A stretch of 44,440 nt of DNA from Tissierellia bacterium (lineage in GTDB: Bacteria; Bacillota; Clostridia; Tissierellales; Peptoniphilaceae), in contig JAAYFG010000122.1 of assembly GCA_012728335.1 (NCBI GenBank), positions 1-44,440 of the forward strand. The letters run 5' to 3'. The position numbers and the translations under genes are program-made. The notes beneath the pieces were generated by a model. That model was not told the origin of the DNA. It saw only the letters and a list, made by a program, of their open reading frames with translations, and did not search any database. Below, one piece after another: positions 16,964-25,299 of this stretch. Position 1 is the first letter of the stretch; every line of letters starts with the position of its first letter.

Positions 16964-17527
16964 ATGAAAAGATATTTAAAAATGATAGGTCTTGGTGTTG
17001 GATTAGGTATAGGATTTTTAATAATTCAATATGTATTTAAAATTGAAGACTCAAAGATGATGAACTACTATATAGTTTTTGGTGTAATCATAATTGCTAT
17101 AGCAACGGTATACTCAGTAATTCAAATGAAGAAAGATATGAAACTACTACAGAAATTTTCAGATGGAATAAGCAATAGGGCTGTAGATGGAAATTTGCTA
17201 TCTGAAGTTGAAGAATTTGAGAACAAGAAAAAATCCCAGCCCAAAGTTCTTAATCTTGTATATATAAACAGATCAGTTTATTATGGGAGTTTGAAGAAAT
17301 ACGACAAAGCCTTAGAAGAACTAGATAAAGTTGAATACAAGCTTCTAAGTAGACAGAATAAGCTTATCTATTTGAATAATAAGATTGAGTATCTCATGGA
17401 GATAGAAGAGGATGATTTAGCCAAAGAGGTATATAAAAAGAATAAATCGTATATTGAACAAAATATACATTTGATTTCTTCTATATCTGGAATCAACTTT
17501 GGAAAATTTGAAAAGATGTTTGAATAG
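16964..17527 (+). CDS. Membrane-anchored TPR-like protein
   Basis: This 187-residue protein has two N-terminal membrane helices (about residues 7-25 and 34-52) followed by a helical cytoplasmic region. It contains a TPR-like repeat (LVYINRSVYYGSLKKYDKALEELDKVEY) and a second, weaker one (KLIYLNNKIEYLMEIEEDDLAKEVYKKN). It starts 10 bases after the DUF2207 gene with AGGAG upstream, so it belongs to the same operon. TPR regions mediate protein contacts; a partner within the LemA/DUF2207 complex is a reasonable guess only. Confidence 0.8.
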   Translation: MKRYLKMIGLGVGLGIGFLIIQYVFKIEDSKMMNYYIVFGVIIIAIATVYSVIQMKKDMKLLQKFSDGISNRAVDGNLLSEVEEFENKKKSQPKVLNLVYINRSVYYGSLKKYDKALEELDKVEYKLLSRQNKLIYLNNKIEYLMEIEEDDLAKEVYKKNKSYIEQNIHLISSISGINFGKFEKMFE

Positions 17528-17530
17528 TTA

Positions 17531-17567
17531 AAGGAAGTGTTTGATTTAATCAAACACTTCCTTTTTT
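17531..17567. terminator. Terminator of the PC4-LemA-DUF2207 operon
   Basis: AAGGAAGTGTTTGAT (17531-17545) pairs perfectly with 17549-17563 around a 3-nt loop and is followed by a T run. It also separates the operon from the minus-strand tRNA. Confidence 0.92.
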
Positions 17568-17568
17568 A

Positions 17569-17644
17569 TGGTGGGAGGTACTGGGCTCGAACCAGCGACC
17601 TCTACGATGTCAACGTAGCACTCTTCCAACTGAGCTAACTTCCC
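17569..17644 (-). tRNA. tRNA-Val (GAC)
   Basis: On the minus strand the sequence folds as a complete 76-nt tRNA including an encoded CCA. The anticodon arm is CTACG-TTGACAT-CGTAG, giving anticodon GAC (Val). The D arm GCTC/GAGT has one G-U, and the T arm GCTGG-TTCGAGC-CCAGT also has one G-U. The acceptor stem GGGAAGT/ACCTCCC contains an A5-C68 mismatch, which is unusual. It is an isolated tRNA gene with no neighbouring tRNAs. Confidence 0.93.
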
Positions 17645-17843
17645 ATAGTGTAATTATACAATACGGTAGTATTATATTCAATGATGTAAATATTGGAAGG
17701 ACTTAAGTTCGTCAAAAAAATAATTAATATAGAGCAATGTAAAACCTGTGTAAATTTTATCAGAATGGATATATATAGAATGAAGAATAAATATATTCTT
17801 CAATATTACGCATTTTTTCATAATAGTTAAAGGAGGAGTAGAA
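17645..17843. other. Intergenic region between tRNA-Val and the symporter
   Basis: There is no coding sequence here. A hairpin TGAAGAATA-AATA-TATTCTTCA lies at 17781-17802, about 40 bases before the symporter start, in what would be its leader. No T tract directly follows it. I recognise no riboswitch. Confidence 0.5.
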
Positions 17844-19097
17844 ATGGCTGAGAAAGGCAAGAAAAAACTCTCGTTGTCTATTAAAATTTTAATAGGACTA
17901 ATTCTAGGAGTAGTAGTTGGATACATATTACAGACAACTGGGAATGAGGACATTGCAAATAATTACATTAAACCAATAGGAACACTTTTCTTAAATCTTA
18001 TTAAATTAATTATCGTTCCATTGGTATTTTCATCACTGATTGTTGGAGTTGGAGGACTGGGAGATGTTACTAAGATAGGTAGAATTGGCGGTAAGACATT
18101 TGTTTACTTCTTAATGACAACTTGTATTGCAATTATTATAGGACTTGTATTAGCTAACTTTGGTAATGTTGGTGGTGGATTTGTACTTGAAGGTATCGAG
18201 GACCTGGCTTATGCAGCTAAAGAAGCACCAGGTTTCATAGATACACTTATCAATATTATTCCATCTAACCCGCTTCAAGCAATGGTTAATGGAGATATGC
18301 TTCAAATTATTGCATTTGCTATTATCCTAGGCGCAGGTTTACTTGTGGCTGGAGATGCTGCAAAACCAGTATTTGACGTATTTAATGGACTTGCAGAAGC
18401 AATGTATAAAGTAACTAACGGAATAATGACTCTTGCACCATTTGGTGTATTTGGTCTTATGACTCCAGTAATTGCTACAAATGGACCAGAAGTACTGCTT
18501 CCGTTACTTAGATTGATTGTAATTTGTTACACAGCATCATTAATACACATGTTAGTAGTTTATTCATTAGCTGTAAAGGGATTTGCAGGAATGAATCCAG
18601 TAACATTTATAAAAGGTGCTTTCCCGGCTTGGGCAATGGCATTTACAACTTCAAGCAGTTCGGGAACACTTCCTCTAACAATGAAGTGTGCAGAGGAAAG
18701 TTTTGGAGTTCCAAAACCAATTGCGAGTTTCGTACTTCCACTTGGAGCCACTATAAATATGGATGGTACTGCAATCTACCAAGGAGTTTGTGCAGTATTC
18801 ATTGCTCAAGTATATGGACTTGAATTAGGTCTTACTGCTCAACTTACTATAGTACTTACAGCAGTACTTGCTTCCATAGGAACTGCAGGAGTACCTGGAG
18901 CAGGAATGGTAATGCTTGCTATGGTACTTGAAAGTGTTGGATTACCTCTTGAAGGTATCGCATTAGTTGCAGGTGTTGAGAGAATACTAGACATGATGAG
19001 AACTTCTGTAAACGTAGTTGGTGACTTATCGGCTGCAGTAGTAGTAACTAAATCAGAAGGTGGATTCGTAGAAGTACAAGGAGATATTAGTGCTTAA
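17844..19097 (+). CDS. Dicarboxylate/amino acid:cation symporter (DAACS family)
   Basis: This 417-residue membrane transporter takes up acidic amino acids or C4-dicarboxylates with Na+ or H+. It shows the family's hallmark hairpin and helix motifs: the Ser-rich re-entrant loop TTSSSSGTLPLT (about residues 268-280), the cation/substrate segment LGATINMDGTAIYQG, and ASIGTAGVPGAGMVML in the second hairpin. About eight membrane helices precede and surround these. AAAGGAGG lies before the ATG. The next gene, an Asp/Glu racemase-family protein, suggests aspartate or glutamate as substrate; this is inference from context. Confidence 0.93.
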   Translation: MAEKGKKKLSLSIKILIGLILGVVVGYILQTTGNEDIANNYIKPIGTLFLNLIKLIIVPLVFSSLIVGVGGLGDVTKIGRIGGKTFVYFLMTTCIAIIIGLVLANFGNVGGGFVLEGIEDLAYAAKEAPGFIDTLINIIPSNPLQAMVNGDMLQIIAFAIILGAGLLVAGDAAKPVFDVFNGLAEAMYKVTNGIMTLAPFGVFGLMTPVIATNGPEVLLPLLRLIVICYTASLIHMLVVYSLAVKGFAGMNPVTFIKGAFPAWAMAFTTSSSSGTLPLTMKCAEESFGVPKPIASFVLPLGATINMDGTAIYQGVCAVFIAQVYGLELGLTAQLTIVLTAVLASIGTAGVPGAGMVMLAMVLESVGLPLEGIALVAGVERILDMMRTSVNVVGDLSAAVVVTKSEGGFVEVQGDISA

Positions 19098-19109
19098 AAT
19101 ATATTAGAC

Positions 19110-19138
19110 TTAAGGAGTAGACTTGTTCTACTCCTTAA
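19110..19138 (+). other. 12-bp hairpin between symporter and racemase genes
   Basis: TTAAGGAGTAGA (19110-19121) and TCTACTCCTTAA (19127-19138) form a perfect stem. No T tract follows, so it may be a partial terminator or an mRNA-stability element that lets the two genes be expressed at different levels. Confidence 0.55.
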
Positions 19139-19162
19139 ATTTCCGAAATCGGGAGGCGGAGT

Positions 19163-19873
19163 ATGAGTAAGAAAAAATTAGGAGTCCTTGGTGGAATGGG
19201 ACCTCTTGCAACTGCAATATTTTATGAGATGATAGTAAAAAATACATATGCTAATTCAGATCAGGAACATATCTATACCATTATTGCTAGTCATGGAAGC
19301 ATTCCTGATAGGTCAAAAGTTATACTTGACGGGGAAGATAAATCAATAGTAATTGATGCTGTCAAAGAGGACTTAAAATTATTTGAAACTGCAGATATAA
19401 GTAATATAGCGATTCCTTGTAATACATTTCATTTTTTCTATGATGATGTGCAAAAAGAAACCAATATACCCATTATAAATATGGTAGATGAAGCATTAAA
19501 GGAAAGCGTTACTAGCTTTGGGGAAGGTTCTACAGTTATGATTTTAGGAACTGATGGGACGCTAAAGACCAATGTGTATGAAAAATATGCAGAAAAATAT
19601 CCTATAAAATTAATCAGACCTGATGCTAAAATACAAAAAATAGTTATGAAAAGCATCTATGATATTAAGGAAACTGGAATCAGGAAACAAGATCAAATCA
19701 ATGATATAATTGAAAAAGTTACTAAAGATAATATTGCAGATGGAATAATACTTGCTTGTACTGAACTTTCCCTAGTAGAATTGACTGATGAAAATCAAAA
19801 AGTATCTTTAGATGCTATGTTTTCACTTGTAAAACAGTCTATTATCCGTTCAGGATATGATTTAATTAAATAA
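19163..19873 (+). CDS. Aspartate/glutamate racemase family protein
   Basis: This 236-residue protein has the two half-site cysteines of cofactor-independent Asp/Glu racemases: Cys in IAIPCNTFHFF (about residue 86) and Cys in IILACTELSLV (about residue 196). The N-terminus KKLGVLGGMGPLAT is the family's nucleotide-fold-like start. It is closest in pattern to aspartate racemase/YgeA-type members. GGGAGGC precedes the ATG. It lies 65 bases after the acidic amino acid symporter, so uptake followed by racemisation of aspartate or glutamate is plausible. Confidence 0.9.
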   Translation: MSKKKLGVLGGMGPLATAIFYEMIVKNTYANSDQEHIYTIIASHGSIPDRSKVILDGEDKSIVIDAVKEDLKLFETADISNIAIPCNTFHFFYDDVQKETNIPIINMVDEALKESVTSFGEGSTVMILGTDGTLKTNVYEKYAEKYPIKLIRPDAKIQKIVMKSIYDIKETGIRKQDQINDIIEKVTKDNIADGIILACTELSLVELTDENQKVSLDAMFSLVKQSIIRSGYDLIK

Positions 19874-19885
19874 TGTGAGCAATAA

Positions 19886-19918
19886 AAAACCTATCTTTTT
19901 AGATAGGTTTTATTTTTC
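19886..19918. terminator. Bidirectional terminator between racemase and PII-like genes
   Basis: AAAACCTATC (19886-19895) pairs with GATAGGTTTT (19902-19911). A and T runs lie on both sides, and the hairpin overlaps the stop codon of the convergent gene. Confidence 0.88.
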
Positions 19919-20254
19919 AATAAATCCACCTGTCGTTCTAAGAACAGGTAGTACAAACATAAATGCAGTTCCTGGATTTTCATCAATATTAAGTAGTTTA
20001 TTAATTCTTTCTATTGCAGTATCTACCTTAGCTTCGTCATGTATTATACTAACTAAAGTTTTACTGAAAGCTTGTTTTTCATCTTCTTTTAAATCATTTG
20101 TCGTAGGTATTAAAAAGTCTGGAATACTTGCGGTTAAACTGCTAATCATACCTGATGAGTCCATAGAAGTTGCTCCTAAATCTAGTGCATATAAAGCTAA
20201 CATCACATCATCAAGTTTTTTTAAGTCATTCAATACAATAAATAATGCATACAT
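19910..20254 (-). CDS. PII-like small protein
   Basis: This 114-residue protein has an N-terminal strand-helix, MYALFIVLNDLKKLDDVMLALYALDLGATSMDSSGM, and a C-terminal strand, GTAFMFVLPVLRTTGG. These resemble the ferredoxin-like core of PII signalling proteins, including the final FVLPV strand. The loop that carries the modified Tyr in GlnB is not recognisable, so ligand and partner are unknown. The minus-strand start has GAGGTGA at good spacing. A frame on the opposite strand across this region lacks a ribosome binding site and is rejected. Confidence 0.65.
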   Translation of the reverse strand: MYALFIVLNDLKKLDDVMLALYALDLGATSMDSSGMISSLTASIPDFLIPTTNDLKEDEKQAFSKTLVSIIHDEAKVDTAIERINKLLNIDENPGTAFMFVLPVLRTTGGFIEK

Positions 20255-20403
20255 TTAATCACCTCTTTTTTCATTATAACAAATCTATGGTATGCTGACA
20301 AATTACAAAAATTGTAATAATTATATTTTGTTTAACAAAAAGCAATATATTGTTATAATAATAGTAGTATATTTGTGATAGTATGTAAATGGAGTGATAA
20401 ATA
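20255..20403. promoter_or_regulatory. Divergent promoter region with stacked palindromes
   Basis: Between the PII-like gene (minus) and rbgA (plus) are three short inverted repeats: ATTACAA-AAA-TTGTAAT (20302-20318), TTTTGTTTAACAAAA (20326-20340) and CAATATATTG (20343-20352). A TATAAT at 20354-20359 with TTTAAC 17 bp upstream could drive rbgA. Palindromes this AT-rich may arise by chance. Confidence 0.45.
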
Positions 20404-21249
20404 ATGAATATAAACTGGTACCCAGGGCACATGAAAAAGACCACAGAGTCTATAAAAGAAAATTTAAAAATGGTAGATGTGATTTTTGAATTGATAGATG
20501 CAAGAATTCCATCTGCAAGTTCAAATCCTGTCATACCTGAATTGATAGGTGAAAAACCTAGGATAGTAGTTTTAAATAAAGCAGATTTAGCAAATGAAGA
20601 AGAGAATAAAAAATGGATTGAACACTTCAAGAACGAAGGTGCAAATGTCGTTAGTATAAATGCTAATACAGGCAAGGGAATCAGAGAATTGATTACTTTA
20701 ACGAACAAAGTTATGAAGCCTAAACGTGATAGAGATGCAGAGAGAGGGATAAAATCTAAAATGACTAGAGTAATGATAATTGGGATTCCCAATGTTGGTA
20801 AATCAACTCTTATAAATTCTCTAGTTGGAAGAAAAAGCGCAAAAATTGGGAATAGACCTGGAATAACGAAGTCTAACCAATGGGTTAGAGTTCAAGATTC
20901 ATTTCAGCTTTTGGATACGCCAGGAGTTCTTTGGCCAAAGTTCCAAAACGAAAACTTAGCGTTAAATTTAGCATATACGGGAGCAATCAAAGATGAAATA
21001 TTGGATAAAGAAACTCTTTGTCTTAAATTCATTGAGAAGATGATGCTTGAATCCCCTGAGGTTTTAGTAGACAGATATAATATTGAAATAGGAAGTACAC
21101 CTCTTGAAACCATGGAGGCAATTGCCTTGAAACGAGGTGCAATCCTTAGAGGGAATGAGATAGATTATACTAAGGTTTCAGATATAGTACTTGACGAATT
21201 TAGAAGAGGGACACTTGGAAGAATAACATTGGACAAAATAGAAAATTAG
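20404..21249 (+). CDS. rbgA: Ribosome biogenesis GTPase RbgA (YlqF)
   Basis: This 281-residue circularly permuted GTPase acts in maturation of the large ribosomal subunit. The permuted order is visible: G4 NKAD (residues 58-61) comes before G1 GIPNVGKST (127-135) and G3 DTPG. The N-terminus NINWYPGHMKKTT is characteristic of RbgA. The C-terminal segment LRGNEIDYTKVSDIVLDEFRRGTLGRI matches the RNA-binding tail. It heads the operon rbgA-rnhB-PPC-yraN-yifB-dprA. Confidence 0.96.
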   Translation: MNINWYPGHMKKTTESIKENLKMVDVIFELIDARIPSASSNPVIPELIGEKPRIVVLNKADLANEEENKKWIEHFKNEGANVVSINANTGKGIRELITLTNKVMKPKRDRDAERGIKSKMTRVMIIGIPNVGKSTLINSLVGRKSAKIGNRPGITKSNQWVRVQDSFQLLDTPGVLWPKFQNENLALNLAYTGAIKDEILDKETLCLKFIEKMMLESPEVLVDRYNIEIGSTPLETMEAIALKRGAILRGNEIDYTKVSDIVLDEFRRGTLGRITLDKIEN

Positions 21250-21258
21250 GTGAAATTA

Positions 21259-21879
21259 ATGTTTGAAATAGAAAGAGATCTTTTAGATAAAGGGTATAAA
21301 TACATCGTAGGAGTAGATGAAGCAGGACGAGGTGCTCTCTGTGGTGATGTTGTTGCTGCAGCTGTATGTATTGATATTGAAGACTATATTGAAGGGGTAA
21401 AAGATTCTAAGAAGATTTCTGAAAAGAAAAGGGAACTATTCTATGATGAAATCGCAGAAAAGGCCTTTGGATATGGAATTGGTAGAAGTGATTCCAAGCG
21501 AGTAGACGAAATCAACATAAAGAATGCAACTAAAGAAGCTATGTTTGACGCAATAGAGAATTGTAAAAAAAATCTAATTGAAAAAGGCATATCTCCAGAT
21601 ATTGTTCTAGTTGACGCAGAAGAGATTAAAAATGATACAGAGACAGTATCGGTCATTAAAGGTGATCAACTGTGTTATACGATAAGCTGTGCGTCTATAA
21701 TGGCAAAAGTTTTCAGGGATAGACTATGCATAAAGTGGCATGAAGAATATCCGGCGTACAATATAGGAAAACATAAAGGATATGGAACGAAAGAACATAG
21801 AGGAGCTATATACGAATTGGGACCAAGTCCTATTCATAGAAAGACGTTTATCAAAAACGTTGCAAATTGGAAGATATAA
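21259..21879 (+). CDS. rnhB: Ribonuclease HII
   Basis: This 206-residue enzyme removes RNA, including single ribonucleotides, from RNA-DNA hybrids. The active-site signature GVDEAGRG carries Asp20 and Glu21; further family blocks are VKDSKKISEKKRE, GDQLCYTISCASIMAKVFRDR and IGKHKGYGTKEH. I use ATG 21259, preceded by AGGTGA that overlaps the rbgA stop codon; a GTG at 21250 is less likely. It is tightly coupled to rbgA. Confidence 0.96.
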   Translation: MFEIERDLLDKGYKYIVGVDEAGRGALCGDVVAAAVCIDIEDYIEGVKDSKKISEKKRELFYDEIAEKAFGYGIGRSDSKRVDEINIKNATKEAMFDAIENCKKNLIEKGISPDIVLVDAEEIKNDTETVSVIKGDQLCYTISCASIMAKVFRDRLCIKWHEEYPAYNIGKHKGYGTKEHRGAIYELGPSPIHRKTFIKNVANWKI

Positions 21880-21892
21880 AAGGAGGAAGAAA

Positions 21893-22312
21893 ATGCGTAT
21901 TATTGAAGAAGATAAGAGACTTATAGTCAGACTTCAAAAAGGTGAAGAAATTGTTGAATCATTAAAAAAAATCATCAAAGAATATAATCTAGTAGGTGGC
22001 TCAGTAGTAGGTATTGGTGCATCTGATGACATTGAAGTTGGATGTTATAATTCTGCTACAAAAGAATTCAAATCGACTACTTTTAATGATGATTATGAAA
22101 TCACTTCACTAATAGGAAATGTTAGTAGAAAAGATGGAGAACCATACGTTCACTTACACATTAACTTTTCAGATGAAGAGATGCATACTAGAGGCGGGCA
22201 TTTAAACAGAGCGGTTATATCTGTTACTTGTGAGCTGTTTATAGATTTCATTGATGAAGAAATAGGAAGATATTTAGATGAAGAAACAGGAATTTATTTC
22301 TGGGATATATAA
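21893..22312 (+). CDS. PPC/DUF296 domain protein
   Basis: This 139-residue single-domain PPC (DUF296) protein begins RRL-like IEEDKRLIVRLQKGEEIVESLKKIIKEYNL, followed by GGSVVGIGASDDIEVG and the metal-binding-type YVHLHINFSDEE with a later RGGHL. PPC domains form trimers and occur in plant AT-hook proteins and in many small bacterial proteins of unknown function. I start at ATG 21893 because AAAGGAGGAAG lies just upstream; a longer frame would overlap rnhB. Its place inside the rbgA-dprA operon is not standard for all Firmicutes. Confidence 0.9.
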   Translation: MRIIEEDKRLIVRLQKGEEIVESLKKIIKEYNLVGGSVVGIGASDDIEVGCYNSATKEFKSTTFNDDYEITSLIGNVSRKDGEPYVHLHINFSDEEMHTRGGHLNRAVISVTCELFIDFIDEEIGRYLDEETGIYFWDI

Positions 22313-22314
22313 AT

Positions 22315-22662
22315 ATGGACAATAAAAAACTTGGAGATTTAGGTGAGGATATAGCTGTAAAATATCTTGAGAGTAAAGGCTATAAGATAATAAATAGAAA
22401 TTACAGAAGCCAAGTTGGAGAAATAGATATAATTGCATTTAACAAATTTGACCTAGTCTTTATTGAAGTAAAGACTAGGTCAAGTATTAATTATGGATAT
22501 GCTTATGAAGCAGTAGACCAGATGAAACAGGAAAAAATTATAAATACAGCACTATATTATATACAAAAAGAAAGAGTACAGAGATTTCAGCCAAGATTTG
22601 ACATAATAGAGGTATACACTAAAGACGGTAAGATAAACCATATCATCAATGCTTTTTCTTAA
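22315..22662 (+). CDS. yraN: YraN/UPF0102 family nuclease-fold protein
   Basis: This 115-residue protein has the UPF0102 pattern: LGDLGEDIAVKYLESKGYKIINRNYR, then GEIDIIAFNKFDLVFIEVKTRSS. The GEID...EVKTR motif is that of restriction-endonuclease-like Holliday junction resolvase folds (PD-ExK-type core), so a nuclease role is likely but unproven. The gene starts two bases after the PPC gene stop. Position before yifB and dprA is conserved in many bacteria. Confidence 0.95.
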   Translation: MDNKKLGDLGEDIAVKYLESKGYKIINRNYRSQVGEIDIIAFNKFDLVFIEVKTRSSINYGYAYEAVDQMKQEKIINTALYYIQKERVQRFQPRFDIIEVYTKDGKINHIINAFS

Positions 22663-22673
22663 GGGGGCTTTAG

Positions 22674-24203
22674 ATGTTTTCAAGAGTAAAAACATGTTCA
22701 TTAGTTGGCTTAGATGGGAATATAATCGATATAGAAACAGATATATCTAGAGGATTGCCACAGTTAAATATAGTAGGACTTCCAGATGCAGCAATAAAGG
22801 AAGCAAAAGAAAGAGTTAGAGCTGCAATTAAAAACTCAGGTTATGAATTTCCACTTTCAAGAATTACTATCAATCTAGCACCTGCTAATATCAAAAAAGA
22901 TGGTTCTCATATGGATTTAGGATTGTCTATAGGAATATTAAGATCTAATTCAGTTATAAATAATGAAACAGTGGATGATTATTTAATTCTCGGAGAATTG
23001 TCACTAGATGGAACGATAAATTCTGTAGACGGAGTTCTTCCTATGACCATTTGTGCACGAGAAAGTAGGTTTCAAAAAATTATAGTGCCATATGAAAATA
23101 GAGACGAAGCAGCAGTAATAGGAGATATGGAAGTATATCCTGTTAATTCACTTATGAAAGTAGTGGACTTTTTAAATGGAGATAAAGATATTGAACCATA
23201 CATTATAAGGGAACTATATTCTGAATCTGAAGAAGACACATTGGATTTTAGTGATATGAAAGGCCAAGATCAATTAAAGAGAGCATTGGAAATTGCAGCA
23301 GCTGGTTCTCACAATGTACTTATGGTTGGACCTCCAGGGTCTGGAAAGACGATGGCATCAAAGAGATTACCAAGTATATTACCTAAACTGACTTTTGAAG
23401 AAGCTATAGAAGTTACTAAAATATACAGTGTGGCTGGAATGCTAAAAGATAATAAACTTGTATCTAAAAGACCGTTTCGTTCCCCTCATCATACTGCCTC
23501 TGGAACTGCAATAATAGGCGGTGGTAGAATACCGAAGCCTGGAGAAGTAAGTTTAGCACATAATGGAGTTCTATTTCTAGATGAATTACCAGAATTTCAA
23601 AAAAGTACTTTAGAAGTACTCAGACAACCTATGGAGGACGGAGTAGTTCATATTTCAAGAGTAAATGCATCGCTTACATATCCCAGCAGGTTTTTATTTG
23701 TGGCAAGTATGAACCCATGTCCGTGTGGTTATTATGGGGATCCGACTCACGAATGTAATTGTACACCAAATAGCATTAGTAAATACTTAGGCAAAGTAAG
23801 TAATCCAATGCTTGATAGGATAGATATACACATTGAAGTTAAACCAGTGAAGTATGAAGAGTTGTCGGATAATAAAAAAGCAGAAAGCTCCAAGGAGATA
23901 TCAATTAGAGTAAACAGGGCTAGAGAGATGCAATTGGAAAGATTTAAAGACTTGAATATATATTCCAACTCACAAATTCCAGATAAATTATTGAATAGTT
24001 TTTGTAAGCTTTCAAAACCATGTAAAGAGTTGTTAGAACTGTCGTTTAAGAAACACAAATTCAGTGGAAGAACGTATAATAAAATTATTAAAGTAGCTAG
24101 AACTATTGCAGATTTAGACGATTCTGTGGACATTGAAGAAAGACATTTGTTAGAAGCCATAAGGTATAGAGTTTTAGATACTAACTATTGGGGGAAATCC
24201 TAA
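22674..24203 (+). CDS. yifB: YifB/ComM family Mg-chelatase-like AAA ATPase
   Basis: This 509-residue protein has the N-terminal ChlI-like domain (VGLPDAAIKEAKERVRAAIKNSG, NLAPANIKKDGSHMDLGLS), a central AAA module with Walker A GPPGSGKT and Walker B LFLDELPEF, then the NPCPCGYYGD cysteine block and a C-terminal helical lid. ComM, its relative in naturally competent bacteria, promotes branch migration during transformation. Length matches the family. It lies between yraN and dprA and overlaps dprA by one base (TAATG). Confidence 0.96.
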   Translation: MFSRVKTCSLVGLDGNIIDIETDISRGLPQLNIVGLPDAAIKEAKERVRAAIKNSGYEFPLSRITINLAPANIKKDGSHMDLGLSIGILRSNSVINNETVDDYLILGELSLDGTINSVDGVLPMTICARESRFQKIIVPYENRDEAAVIGDMEVYPVNSLMKVVDFLNGDKDIEPYIIRELYSESEEDTLDFSDMKGQDQLKRALEIAAAGSHNVLMVGPPGSGKTMASKRLPSILPKLTFEEAIEVTKIYSVAGMLKDNKLVSKRPFRSPHHTASGTAIIGGGRIPKPGEVSLAHNGVLFLDELPEFQKSTLEVLRQPMEDGVVHISRVNASLTYPSRFLFVASMNPCPCGYYGDPTHECNCTPNSISKYLGKVSNPMLDRIDIHIEVKPVKYEELSDNKKAESSKEISIRVNRAREMQLERFKDLNIYSNSQIPDKLLNSFCKLSKPCKELLELSFKKHKFSGRTYNKIIKVARTIADLDDSVDIEERHLLEAIRYRVLDTNYWGKS

Positions 24204-25252
24204 TGGAAAATCGAGATATATTAATATGGTTAAACAGTTTGTATTTATCAGATAAGTTTTTTGATGAATTAATAGATGGAAAAGATGATTTAAACTACAT
24301 ATTTAGATGTTCAGCTGAAGACCTCAGTGAAGTTAAGTTCGCCAATAAGAAAAATATTGAAAAATTGAAACGAGGAATGGACAAGGGATATTTAAATAGT
24401 GTAATAGACGGAATTAACAGATACTGTGATGATGTGATTACAATATACGATGAAAATTATCCGGAAGAACTACTAATAATTGATAATTCACCAAAGGTGA
24501 TTTATACCAAAGGAAAAAAATTAGATATGCAATCACCTACCATAGGAATAGTAGGAGCAAGAAAGTGTACTGATTATGGAAACTGGGCATGTAAAAAATT
24601 AGTAGGGGAATTAACAGACTTGGGAATTACGATAATTAGTGGTTTAGCTGCTGGCATTGATGGAATCGCTCATAAGACTGCTTTATCAAAAAATGGATAT
24701 TCGATTGGGGTATTAGGAAATGGACTTGATATAGTCTATCCTAGAAGCAATCAGAGACTATATGAAGAAATGTTTGTAGATGGAACTGTGATTACTGAGT
24801 ATCCAATAGGAACCGCAGCCGCAAATTGGAATTTTCCAAGAAGAAATAGAATAATATCTGGTTTATCTTTAGGGATAGTCGTCATAGAAGCAAAAGAAAA
24901 ATCAGGATCTCTAATCACAGCATCTTATGCAGCAGAACAAGGCAAAGAGATATTTTCACTTCCAGGAAATATAAATAGCATATATAGTGTGGGAACTAAT
25001 AGATTGATAAGAGATGGTGCAATTCCACTATTAGATATAGAGGATATCTTAATAAATGTATCTAAGCTAAAAGACTATGTCATAAAATCTGAAGAAAGTG
25101 ACATAGTAGAACTTGAAGGAATAGAAAAGGATGTATATGAGCTTTATAATAGGGGATACAATTCTGTAGATAAGATAATTTCAGAAACTAATTTTGAATT
25201 AAGTGAAATCAGTGCAGCATTGACGATGCTCGAACTAAAAGGAATTATATAA
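24203..25252 (+). CDS. dprA: DNA-processing protein DprA
   Basis: This 349-residue protein binds incoming single-stranded DNA and loads RecA during transformation. The Rossmann-fold core is clear: GIVGARKCTDYG, ISGLAAGIDGIAHKTAL, GVLGNGLDIVYP, TEYPIGTAAANWNFPRRNRIISGLS, SGSLITASYAAEQGKEIFSLPG. A short winged-helix-like C-terminus follows. The ATG at 24203 overlaps the yifB stop, with GGGGAAA upstream; a TTG at 24188 is less likely. It is the last gene of the operon. Confidence 0.96.
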   Translation: MENRDILIWLNSLYLSDKFFDELIDGKDDLNYIFRCSAEDLSEVKFANKKNIEKLKRGMDKGYLNSVIDGINRYCDDVITIYDENYPEELLIIDNSPKVIYTKGKKLDMQSPTIGIVGARKCTDYGNWACKKLVGELTDLGITIISGLAAGIDGIAHKTALSKNGYSIGVLGNGLDIVYPRSNQRLYEEMFVDGTVITEYPIGTAAANWNFPRRNRIISGLSLGIVVIEAKEKSGSLITASYAAEQGKEIFSLPGNINSIYSVGTNRLIRDGAIPLLDIEDILINVSKLKDYVIKSEESDIVELEGIEKDVYELYNRGYNSVDKIISETNFELSEISAALTMLELKGII

Positions 25253-25267
25253 AAAGAAGGAAAGTTC

Positions 25268-25297
25268 AAACCGAGACTATTTTGGTCTCGGTTTTTG
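25268..25297 (+). terminator. Terminator of the rbgA-dprA operon
   Basis: AAACCGAGAC (25268-25277) pairs perfectly with GTCTCGGTTT (25285-25294) around a 7-nt loop and is followed by T's. Confidence 0.92.
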
Positions 25298-25299
25298 TA

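Noticed and set aside
17680-17843. Riboswitch upstream of the symporter gene
   Set aside because: Only one simple hairpin is present and no known aptamer core is recognisable.
18524-18823. Alternative plus frame inside the symporter gene
   Set aside because: It overlaps the NMDGT and SSSSGT motifs of the symporter in another frame and has no ribosome binding site.
19875-20258. Plus-strand frame of about 127 codons opposite the PII-like gene
   Set aside because: Its start lies in the terminator, it has no ribosome binding site, and the minus-strand frame has a proper site and a recognisable fold pattern.
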